From NCBI GenBank assembly GCA_002633005.1, contig NMRA01000013.1, forward strand, positions 1,784,403-1,848,402: a stretch of 64,000 bases of DNA. The letters are read 5' to 3'. Position 1 is the stretch's first letter. Every line of letters starts with the position of its first letter. Positions 12,801 to 24,100 of the stretch are shown piece by piece. This stretch comes from Phoronis australis. Taxonomy: Eukaryota; Phoronida; Phoronidae. The notes under the pieces are model-generated. The model had not been told where the DNA came from and searched no databases. It saw only the letters and a program-made list of their open reading frames with translations. The position numbers and the translations under genes were made by a program.

Positions 12801-14811
12801 CACTTAGTAGATTAGAACATACACGTCTAATTGACTGAAAATACAAATATCAGTTGCTTACTCTTATGTTTATTTGTCGTTTTAGGCCAAAATGTCCGCC
12901 GGAAGAGGATTACAATCATTACAATGCTTCGTTTTATGCAGTAAGTTTTAACCTTAATCGTGTTTTACCATTAAATTTAAGGGATTGTAAATGATCTGTG
13001 AGCACACCTCTCAGTATATTCTAACTTTGATCCCAAATACAAGGTCCGGACCAACACAAAACCCGATACACGAATTCCATACATGCGCCCTGAACTTCAC
13101 AAGCGCCGGAAATACTCCAATCCCAATGGTCAAATTCCATGCCCAAGTGGCCCGCATTGAGCTCCAATCCCGCCAAACCAATGATGTGAGAGTGGAGTTT
13201 GACCCCCGGGTCGGTAATGAAGTTTGATCACCGCGTATGGGGTATTTTTGGTGTGTCTGGAGTTCGGGAGCACATTACCGCGAGATTGGTGCTTGCTGGT
13301 TCGGGCCAGGACTGTGATTTAGGTGATAAATGGAGTTCAGAGCCATGGGATCCAACTGTGCGTATTGAGAGCCCTCCATCCTTCACAACAACCAAATGTG
13401 ATTTGGGTCGTTTACCCGACTGGAATGGGTCACAAATTGCCCCTTGGACACGATTCCAGAACTTCAAAGTCCCGAATTGACAGTTCCTTACAAGTTGGCT
13501 TGCCCGGAATGCCATTAGTCATGCCCTGAGCCTGGTCTCAAGGAATGTCTCAATGGGTAAAGAATTGTCATGTGATTTTTTGCAAACCTTGAAATCGTTT
13601 CTCATCCTGACTAATCAATACCAACTGTATATCAGATAGTGGTCTAAGTCATAAGTTCACTTATTAGACGGAACGCGGGTCTATAGCTGTTTTAATTGAA
13701 CTAAAATGGTTCGATTTTCAGGCGGTCACCATTAGGCCTACTTTGGTTTCTTCTGCTCATGCGAATGTAGGAGAAACTGATGTTTTGCACTACAGAAATC
13801 TACGTAGGCCTTCCGCGTATTATCGGTTGGTTATTTCCTCATGTCGGGCATTGGCTGGGGGCGTTTTTAGTGTGGGGTGGCTGGTATAGATATGGCCACC
13901 GACTCCAGAGAAAGTGGTCGCTTCAGCCTTCCCAGCCTCCGCCTCGACCGCGAATGATGTAGATGAGGAAAATAACAATTCTTAAAATTGAAAGGTGTTT
14001 CATCTATTCTTTTCAGTCAAATGGGAAAGCTAGAAGAGGAAATTATACTATCAATCCGGAATGGCTGTCAGAAGATGTCAACCCAGCCGACTTTACGCGG
14101 AGTAAATGGAAACCGTGGCCATACGAGTACCCTGGAGCTAGAGACAGTTACCAGCACCCAAACGCCCAGGGCTGGACAGTTGCCGAGGTAAAACTCGGCC
14201 ATCGGGCGGACCCACATCTTGCACAGCCGGGCTACTCGCCTTACACATATGTTCCCATAATGCACCGAGACGAGCTAAAAAATCGATGGGCGTGGAATGA
14301 AAAGCAAGCTTTGCTTGATCCCAGAGCTCCGCAGCAGCCGCCAACGTACGAAGAGGTTCTTCGACAGAAACGGTTGCACGAGAGCTTCGGCTTGGGAGGG
14401 ATTGCAGTGCCAACTAACGCCACCTACGGTGCCTTTAGTCGCCGACCACAGACCGCCGGCAATCCACCACGAAGTCCACAGATCCTTGGAAGCCTTAACG
14501 CTAAAGTAAATCCGATGCCCATGCGCGACGTGGTGAAAGCCGGATTGGATCAACCTAAATCTGCATCGTTTAGTCTTCTGCCAGAAAACTTCTCATCTGT
14601 TGAGAAGAATCCCCGGGAAAATCCGAACGTGCGAAGTGCCGCTGAGCCTTTACCTACAGTGAAGCTGCCGTTTCCCGTCGATGGTGGGTGCACGCCCCAT
14701 CTAACGACCCACTACCCAAATACATTTATTGCAGATTTTGAGAATTGCAAAGTTCGGCACATGGGCAACAAATACATCAGCGGTTATATGACAAGATGCG
14801 ATTGGGGTTAA
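9861..14811 (+). CDS. Unrecognised 313-residue Pro/Tyr/Trp-rich protein, possibly a ciliary microtubule inner protein
   Basis: Three exons join in frame: 9861-9952, 12886-12940 and 14017-14811 (stop 14809-14811). All junctions are GT-AG (tg|gtaagt; tttag|gcc; gca|gtaag; tttcag|tca). A second in-frame ATG is at 9873. The protein has no signal peptide, membrane span or cysteine-rich domain. It is rich in P, Y, W, N and H, with islands such as WKPWPYEYPG (about 80-89) and PGYSPYTYVP (about 120-129). There is a PPTY motif (157-160, a WW-domain ligand type) within a helical, charged stretch, and a conserved-looking tail ending in GYMTRCDWG. This composition of short aromatic/proline islands is typical of axonemal microtubule inner proteins (CFAP and SPMIP groups), which is why I suggest that role. 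I could not match it to a named family. ATTAAA follows 34 bases after the stop. The gene structure is well supported; the function is inference. Confidence 0.82.
13010..13560. other. GC-richer block inside intron 2 of the 313-residue gene
   Basis: Base composition changes sharply from the AT-rich flanks. Several overlapping frames on both strands stay open for 60-95 codons here. None resembles a known domain, and no splice sites link them to the host exons. It is probably an inserted sequence of unknown class; terminal repeats were not found. Confidence 0.4.
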
Positions 14812-14844
14812 CGCTGTACCTAAACGCCCAGCTGAACAATGAAA

Positions 14845-14850
14845 ATTAAA
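14845..14850 (+). terminator. Poly(A) signal ATTAAA
   Basis: ATTAAA lies 34 bases after the stop codon at 14811, followed by T-rich sequence (tgatattttgttcac) suitable as a downstream element. Confidence 0.55.
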
Positions 14851-15406
14851 ACAGACTCAAGATGATATTTTGTTCACACTTTGTGCTTTTTTCGTCGTAG
14901 CGCACTGCAGACTTCCCTATCGTTTATTTTATATTGTATTTTCATGTGAAGATCTTATTTACTTTAGAAGTTTTACCAAGTAATAGATGTCATGCAATTT
15001 AAGAAGAATGTTGTTCAGTGTTGAGAAGGTGTTCTAAAACTTCGGTGCTACATAACGTACGCATGATTAAGCACGAAATTGTACTAATTCACGATATTTG
15101 CTCATGCACTTTAATAATTGCTCAATTTTTGTTTCAATTTGTTGTGTGTTTTTAATGATGTATTGTATAACAAAATATAATTCACAAATTTGTCAGCTGT
15201 GTTTTAGTTTTAATTGTTGCTCCACGAGCATGCTCGTTGGAATGTTCAGTAAAAGCCAACGCCATAAACCCACCCTTCGATGACTTACCGGAGTGGGGAA
15301 ACAGGTGTCGGGACAATTATTGTGTTCACGTTCCAGGTACTTATATCTGACAGTCATGCTTAGTAAAATCAAGCTACACGGTACTCTATGTTCCAATGGC
15401 AGTGGT

Positions 15407-15556
15407 CAGTGGCGGATTTAAGGCGGTGGGGGCCATGATCCTCCTAAAATTCTCCTAGATTTCATATGGCAGTAAGGGTGTGGGAATGTCTGAAGGGCAA
15501 AATCCTGGCTAATACTCTGCCCTGCCCCCCAACTCAAAATCCTGGATCTGCCCCTG
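15407..15556. mobile_element. hAT-like MITE remnant
   Basis: The left end CAGTGGCGGATTTA and the right end, read inversely, CAGGGGCAGATCCA form imperfect terminal inverted repeats around a 150-bp body with G and C runs. Flanking octamers gcagtggt and gttgtggc match at 5 of 8 bases, as a decayed 8-bp target duplication would. hAT elements have 8-bp duplications and CAG-starting ends. Confidence 0.55.
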
Positions 15557-17084
15557 GTTGTGGCATCGACTTGGGAATTCATTGAAGCTTGCACTGTTTA
15601 GAAGATTACATGACTATCCCTGTAATTTTATGAGACGATTTTTAGTCATAAATGCCCTGAATGATCTTAGCAGCGGAAGTAACATGATGAAAAAAAATGC
15701 CAATTTTTTGGAACCAGTCGACTGCACATTGATTCAGCTAGTTGAAGTACCAGCGAAAACAGACATAGGCTATCGTGCAAGAGGTGGCTCTGTACATAAT
15801 TTGTGCAAATGTATTAAATAACGCACCTCTTCTTATCCAGTTGTTGCGTATCAGCTATAAAGAACTATTTTTGGGATCATTTGAGCTCGTCTAACGGATA
15901 GTAAATTACGCTGTTGGCCGCAACAGAAAACAATCTACCTCCATTCCAATTGAGACTGATATTTTGTTTACTTGATTTTCGGCAATCCGTATAACTTTCA
16001 GGGTACACTGAAACGCCAGAATAGAATGCAAGCATCGTAGTCCTTTTACTAAATAATTTTAAAATCATGACACAAATTCATTTCGACAAATTTCGGTGAC
16101 TGGTATGTAGGACACTAGGGTATACCCGATAATGGCCGCCACGCATACCACACCTGCAATTTGCAAAAGTACATTTTTCGTGTCAGCCCCCGAGTTTCTG
16201 GTAGCAAGTAATTCGAAGCGCTTGAGTCTGTTTCTCTGCAATGTCGTGTCATATATTACGTTTTTACAGAGTCTTAAAAAGGGCGGACGCCAGACCACTC
16301 GTAAATTTTGGCGAAGGACAGTCCTCTCGGACAGTCTGCGTTCAACAATAATAGACTCCCGTGTAAAAACGTCGTAAAGTTAGATTTACTGATGACCTAG
16401 TTTATCTTCCTAAGCTACTAGAATCAAACTAGGAATTCACTCTCTTAAAGATATCTCCAAATATTCCTTACCGTGATAAGACGCTATTTCCTTTATAATT
16501 ACCACCACAGGGCCGTAGGAAGCGGAGTGGGCCGTGCCCCCCCCAAAAAAAAAATTGCCGGGGCGTCAGGGTTAAACCATGTCAACCGACACAGGCTTGG
16601 GGACGGGGACACTCGAGAACAGAAAGACCACGAACACGGATAAGAGAGAAAATTCAAGAGAACATTTGACAACTCAGTATCAGTGCATGAATTACTCTTT
16701 GAGGGCCCTTGCCAGGACATTGTTGTTATAGTGTCTCCGTTTTTGCTGCATACATGTAGGTTGTCTAAACGCACTTGAAAACGTGCACTTAATCATTCAT
16801 ACATGAATTTCGAAAAATCGAGAAAATTCGTAAAGCGAAGCTTTTGAGGAGTAAATTAAATCACTGGGTTTTTTTAAATTCAATAGGACAGTTTTGCAAA
16901 TGCATAAATGCAAAATTATATTTTCCGGAGGTCCTTCTTTAGCAAAGGATAAAAAAGACAACTATCACTCTATTTTTTCGTGTTTTTCTTTCTCTAAATT
17001 GTGTGTCACTTGTGGAAATTGATGGCCTGGCAGATAACATCTTCAGTTGCTGCGCATTTCCTGACTTTTGAAAACAGATCTTTT

Positions 17085-17340
17085 CATATTTAGGGGCCCA
17101 GCTCTTGAAGAGGACAGTTGATGACATTCAAGTGGCCACCCTTTTCGTGTTTTGATTGGAAAATTCTTAAGGGGCCGCTCAAGCTAAGAGAGGACCCAAT
17201 GTTGGAATAGATTATCTCTATCTTCCTGTTTTTTGTGAAATCGTACAACCGGCTTTCATGCTGAGGAAAGTCGCTTCCTGCAAGGTCACCCGACAATGGA
17301 ATGAACTATCACTCTTTTCTACCACTTTTAATACACGGCC
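17085..17340 (+). repeat. Dispersed repeat, copy 2
   Basis: Diverged direct copy of 6845-7110. It shares, in order, 'tcatatttagggg', 'ttcctgttttttgtgaaatcgt', 'tttcatg..gaaag' and 'gtcacccgacaatgga'. Confidence 0.6.
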
Positions 17341-18184
17341 TGGTTACGACTTACCAGCAAAAGGCCAGTCTTTTGAGTCTGTTAGAATTTCAGATACCGG
17401 CCATTGGAGACCCAGAGTTCCCGACCGTTAAGTCCAATCCGTACTTGAAAGTAGACTCCAAAGTTGACCATTTGCGTGGCGCCACACTTCAAATAAACAC
17501 AAATCTTTACTCCAGTGCACCCTGCCTCCTTTAATCTAATTCTGAGTTCAAGATGCCAGTCTGAATTCGAAAACTAACAGCTGGGTAACCCACGGGTTCA
17601 CTTGTAGTATGTTGTCCAGATACAAAGTCAACGACCCCCTTATTTCAGTGCCCCAATAACTTTGGGCGTCTGATACAGAATTTTAAAGCAAGACAATCTC
17701 GGTGCATTCACTAAGTCAATTCAAGTTTCAACTATCGAAAACAAAAATTGGAAATCCCCGATTTTTTAGAAAACTCGGATTTTCAATTGTCACCTGAATA
17801 GTGAAACTGAGAATTTTAGCAAAAATTATATTTTCAATTTACGTTTTGCACATGAAAATTAATGGACGAAATACACTCGATTGCCGGTGCACTGAAAGTC
17901 CACAAGAGATATCGGCCTGCACTACAAAGCCCCCTCACCACTGAAGAATTTCTCTCAATTTGTTATTCACAATGCCAATAATAAATACTGTAGTGTTTTG
18001 GCTAATGATGTCTGTTTGTTATTTCCACGAAAGACGACGCTCTGGTCGGCTGGCGACTGTGCATAAAAAATAATACACGCTAGTGTGGTGTTGGCCGTAG
18101 TACATGGAGGGCGCTGCACAGAACTCTTGTGTTTCTTCTGTATTGGAGGTAATTTTGTGTAAATTCGCGGTAAACTAACAATTA

Positions 18185-21100
18185 ATGGCGGACGCCAAGT
18201 CTTCTGGCAATCATTCTCTTGTTTGGGACGAAAGTGACAGTCGTGTGAGTTGCAAATATGGGATTGACTGCTACAGAAAAGAAGAATATCATTTTAAGAA
18301 ATTCAAACACCCCAAAAAGATTTCCGAAAAGGTTTATGCGGTTTGAACTCTTGTTCAATTTCAGTGAAACCACGGGTGCTCGGTGGCACTGGTCGGATTT
18401 AGCGCGCGATGATTTTGAGAACCAGACTGAATAACGGACCCGTTATTCAGTGTTTGCCTGGTTCTCTTACTCAGGTACTGATATATCCGACCAGTGCCCA
18501 CTCGGTGTCGACTGAGTGAGTCAGTGATAGCTAGTCATTTAGATGTAGGAAGACTGTCGTCAAAATACAGCTAGGTATACCTCTATCACTCAGTCTATGA
18601 CTGTTGTCTGCTGAGCTCTGTTAGACCCCGAAATCTCAAACAGCCCAGTTACTTCTGCTCGTCACCTCGTCGCGAAACTTACATTAACACATAGAGCTAA
18701 GGGCCGGCGTGAAAAACAATCTAAATATCCTAATCAATGTCATTTTCTTGCATAATTCTCCGCCTTTTGTAACAAAGAAAAGTCTGTCATTGTTTCAAAA
18801 ATGACATGCACATGACATGCGCCCGTGCCATTTCCTAATAAAGTTTTGCGACATCTCTCGGGAGATGGTGACCGCTTCGCAGCAGCAACATTTGCTCTGA
18901 AATTTGGTTTGGTGGTCTTAAAATACTAAAAACTTATAGTGAAATGAAACCAGTTCCAATAATTTGTTGTGGCATGTACTCAACGTCGTGGAAGAAGAAC
19001 AATTGGTTGAATAATTGGTGAAAAAAGAAACTGACCAATAGGTGACGCTATATTTCATGTCGCTGAAGGCTGATCAAAAGATCGCTCCACAAATTAAGCA
19101 GCAATACAACGGTAGAACATCTATTATTCTAGCACCGGTAAATAATTTGGTTTACTAAAGTAAGAGTGTTTTTAATGACACTAATTTTTTCAGGTTTTAT
19201 TTGGTCACTTTTTACCCACATCGACGCAAAGCTGTATATTTAGCTAAATCAGTGAATTATTGAATGATGCCCAGCTCATACCATAGCCTAGGGAATACTC
19301 TGCTCAGAGCTGAAGGACCTCAGAAAATTTGTGAAATGGACACAAATGCGAAGAGTAATAGAGTACTAGTAACACAGGCACCTTTACCAGCCGCTCGACG
19401 TTTTACTGTAATAAAGAGAAAGGTGAAAAACTGCTATCCAATATGGTTGCCCACCAGGCACTTCTGGAACAACTCAAATCCCGCCTATCTGGGAATTTCA
19501 TACTCACACACCTTATCTACGACTGCCACACGTTCACTAGTTACATTTGTTGTTGACATCACCATTAAATACTATCAGTACCTCCAGAGCACTGGCATTC
19601 TTGACAGCTGCTTGATACGATACTATGATAAAGTGAAAGCTTTCCCTTTATTGTAATATATTGTGAAGCAGCTGATTAAAGCTGCCTGTGTCCAGAGGTT
19701 CTTGATACGATCCCGAACATTCACCATCATTACGTCTTCACCGACTCATCTGCCCGGAAGTACATCAATGCCCATGCTCGTTAGGCTGCGCAAACGTCGC
19801 AAGAACGCTTACATCAAGTAAAAACGGCTACAATAGTACCAGGAGGGGCTAGTGATGGTAATCTGCGATCTTGGAGAGCTCACTATACAACAACCAGATT
19901 ACTTCCACGTGTGTCTCTGCTGTGTTCAGAAGAAAGTTCGAAACCCCCCCCCCTCCCAAGCAAAGTTGACCCATTTTCCGTTTATCCAATCGGCGTGCTC
20001 TAAGTGTACTCTGATACTAACATTTCTGTTTCTATTAGTTGATGTAAGCATTTGTGTGACAGTTAAGCAGTCTAAGGAGCATGGGCATTGATGTACTTCT
20101 GGGCACATGAATTGCCGAGGACGTACTGATGGTGAATGTTTGCTATCAGTATTAAGAAAATTTGGAAGTACTGATAGTATTTATTGGTGTTCATGTCGAC
20201 AAATGTAGTTAGTGAACGTGTGGCAGTCGCTTATGAAGTGTTTGAGTATGTGCCTGGTGGGCGACCATATTGGAGAGCATTTATTCACCTTCCTCTTTGT
20301 AATAATATCATATCAAGCGACTGTCAAGAGTGCCTGTGCTAGTGATAACCAAATCAAATCACCGCAGAGTATTTAGGGAACCTTAAACGCTCTTAGTCTT
20401 AGTATCATATATTTAGCCTCTCTTTACCTTTCTAACGACGGTGAAACAAATCATCTATCTCTCATATGTTGACCTAATGACATCATGTTGTAATTCATAG
20501 TGGTCTGAATTGCCAGCCAATGAGCCAAGTGAATGCTTTAGGTAGCGAGTTCATTGCAAGGTGAAAAATACAAATAGGGGAGTGACAAGCCAATAGTAAA
20601 ACGCGGAATGTTCGAGGGAATAATTTCTTTTGAAAGTCTTGATTTCTGAGAAGTTATATTTGCCATATTATTTCTACGAATTAATGTCTTCAAATGATCA
20701 AAATTTGGACGAGTGCAGGTTTTTTTTATTCCAGTTCAACATAAGCAAGGACAAAGGTCTGATGAGTGCAGGTTAATGTACAGTTGATGTGCTGAATTTG
20801 AGTGCTGAATTAAGTACATTCTGGGCTCTGGCTATTCAGAATTCATAGGGGATAATATACCGTAAACCTTTTGTTAAGCTGTGTTTACTTACACAAGCCA
20901 ACTGGGACAGTTGTGTACTAAGGGCAAGTTCACAAAGAACTGCTTTCACTGACCTTGCATGTCAATTTCAAATGATCTGTTGTGTGTTAATGACACTTGT
21001 GATTTTTGTCCATCTGCTGAATGCTAAGCCACTATGTGGACTATAAATATACAGCTTTACAGCGATGTGGATAAAAACTGGCCAAATAAAATCTGACATA

Positions 21101-24100
21101 AAATTAATGTTGGACCATTAAAAACTACACTCTTCCTGGAGTAAACTAAATCATTCATTTCTTGAGAACATGTTCATCACACAAAATGATCAACTGGGTC
21201 AACCCAAGTTATTGATCCTGGTCTCGATCTGATCGAACTATTTTTTTTCTGTTCAGAAGTCACTTCTTGTCTGCGTAAGGAACAAGTTGAAAACGGATCA
21301 TGATGAGTGGTGAAATCAAAAGTTAGTTGAGTAGTTCGAATGCATTGGAATGCTACTGTATTTATTTAACTTTTGTCAGACTCACTATGGTACTTATTTA
21401 GATTTCTCAAGCATCACTACATTTTTATAATTTTATTTTAGGATATGGAAATCCCTTCAAAGAGACTACGAATTGAAGAACCAGAGGACTCTGGCTATGT
21501 AAGACCAGAAGAAGGTAAATACCATTGTACAAAATTGGTTTTTCTTTTTATACTTGATCAAATTTTTAACGTGAAAAAAGCCATTGTGCCTATATAATAA
21601 TGAAATGATATAATATGACCTCTTTAATTGCAGATTTGAAAACGAATGTGGGGAAAAAGTGTATTGAAAGCAAATCCAACACAGGAAGTTCCTCAGGGGA
21701 TCCTAAACACGTTATAAAGGAAAAGTTCCTTGTTGATATGCCGGAAGATTTCTACGATTTCTGGGAATTCTGTAAAGAGCTTGAGCCCACAAATCCCTCA
21801 GGTGATTATCTCAATGTAACTTAGATGGCATTGAAACAAGGATTTTGAAAATTCAGCTTCTAAAAGGGTAAGCAACAACTAAATCTGATGTAAAAACGTC
21901 GCACAAACATGAATGCAATGGTAGTGTACAGAGTTGTGTGAGAAGATACAGTGGTCGTTTTTAATTTGGGAATTAGCTCATTCAATCTTTTTTCTATGTT
22001 GCAAGATTATCTTGCGTTGTTTTTTGCATTCATTTACAGTACAAGTCAAAAGTAATCGGACAATATGGCCTGCAATTCCCTGTTATGATGGCTGGGCGGA
22101 TATCAAATTCATTGTCATATTAGTCTCCCCTGGTTATTGAGAATGAAGATGCATTAACAGGAAAGTTAGTTAAAGGTGACTAAGCCATTCTGTATTTAGA
22201 ATTTTGCCTCTGTAGTAGTTCTTACCTGTCAGTATTTTGTCTGATTACTTTTGTCTTGGTCTGTATGTAGGTAGTTATCGATATCAGCCATGTGCTCTTA
22301 TGGTATAGTTAAAATGGCAGAGAATGTTTGTATTCTAATTCCCGTTCTGTTTTATTTGGCTTTTGTTTTGTTGTTTTGGAAAAGTTAAGTGGAAACTTAT
22401 CTGTTGGATAACTTTGACGTGAAATGTGTTGTCTTTCAGTCGTCACATGCCGTGTGATGGCTTGATGCTGTTGTCCTGTGCACTGCTATTATCCAACTGG
22501 CCTTATTGCCAACTTTTGTATCCATGCTAACAGACATACAAAATAATTTATCAAATTGTTTCGTTAATAAAAATTTTGTGTCTCAGTTGCTCTTCTCAAG
22601 AGTATCGACATTAAATTGGTTGGTCCGTTTGATGTTCTCGCTGGCCGGTGCAAAGAGCGGAACAGTAAAGGTGAATCCCCTTGTTACCTGAGGCACTGGA
22701 GGTATTACTATGACCCACCTGAGTTTTTGACTGTGTTACGAGGGGACGACAAGACACAGTTTCATGTTGGATACTTCAGGTGAGTGGTAATACCAGGGAG
22801 ACAAAAGCAATTGCAGCTGATGGCATGGCATAACTGCTCTCAACTAGGAAACAAATAGACCACTGACAGGTTTCCTAACAAACGACAATATCGCCATATT
22901 GGTGCATAACCTCACATAAGGTGGATAGCACTGTACATGGAAAACCAGCATGTAGCCTTACAATCCTTAGATGGATTGCTGATGAACAATAACAAGTCAG
23001 TGTCACCACAGAGTCTTACATGCTTAGCTGTCTGTCTTGAGTGCTAGCTCACCTCAAGGCGAGAACCATTTGATTGTTGTATTTTAATGTCTTCACGTGT
23101 TCAGTTGGTCATAAGATAGAACAAACAATAATCATGCTAAATTTGTGTTTGGCGATTGGATTCCTGGCTCAGGTATCCTAATGGTTCTTCAAACCTCAGT
23201 TTGGTAAATTGTAATTGTCATGTGAGTGGTCCTCCCATTATCAGCTATCACTGGGAAATTTGTACAACCCTTGAAAGATTGCCCTGATGTTTGGTTGAAG
23301 TGTTCCTGTGGAGCAGTGCATTTCTTGTTATCCTTTTTGTACCAGATAAGCTACCACTGTACTCTCTAATGGATTTTTTGTTTTTTTCACCTGTCATTTG
23401 TCTGCTACATTCATGTTATAGAGAGTAAGGCTCCAACCCATGTGTAGAAAATAATGACTAGTGCTGCGCTTCTAGTGACACCTATATTTTTGTGTTTGTT
23501 AATGAATGTACCTTTATTAGTCAAACCCCTAGAAGGATGGGCAAAAATTCAGCAGACGCATTCCTGTCATGTCTTGATATCGGTTTTCAGTTGAAATGGA
23601 CTACTGTGTCTTCTGGTGTTGTTTTTTATGTGGGTTCCAACTTCTACAATCCTTCTTTATTTAACATGTGTGTGTTCCCAATAATTTAGTAATGAGTGGC
23701 ATCCACCCATTTTCACAGCTACTCCACTATTGGGATTTTTTTTATCAAGGCTGTCTGTCTACTAAAACCTGTAAAGATCCTCATGGAACTTAATGTGTGT
23801 ATATTTGACTGTATTGAGCAGACGACAGCACCTGACAAATACGTTTGGTGGCAGTCTTACATTCAGCATCCACTTCTGAATCATTAAATGTACCAGTGCA
23901 CCAGTGCTCTCCAGTTTTTGTTCAACTTGTGCTCCTCCTGTTTGTTATGGTTTCATCTGTGGCTCCCTCTAGTGGCAGTGTTTGAAATAGTGAGCCCCAT
24001 ACTTGTAGTTTCAATGATGTGATGCATTGACACTTGGCATGATTGCTGTTGTATTAATTTTATCGTTTTTTTTTCAGAGATGACCCAAAAGAGCTACCAG

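Larger units (their letters stand above)
14851..18100. other. Intergenic region between the 313-residue gene and HPF1
   Basis: It contains a MITE-like element (15407-15556), an acagggccgtagg element fragment near 16510 and copy 2 of a dispersed repeat (17085-17340). On the minus strand, a frame of about 104 codons open at 16065-16376 has one hydrophobic span but no ATG. No gene could be supported. Confidence 0.5.

Noticed and set aside
13963-14811. Starting the 313-residue protein at the ATG at 13963
   Set aside because: That ATG is within the intron before the acceptor at 14016; the upstream exons join in phase and give the better start.
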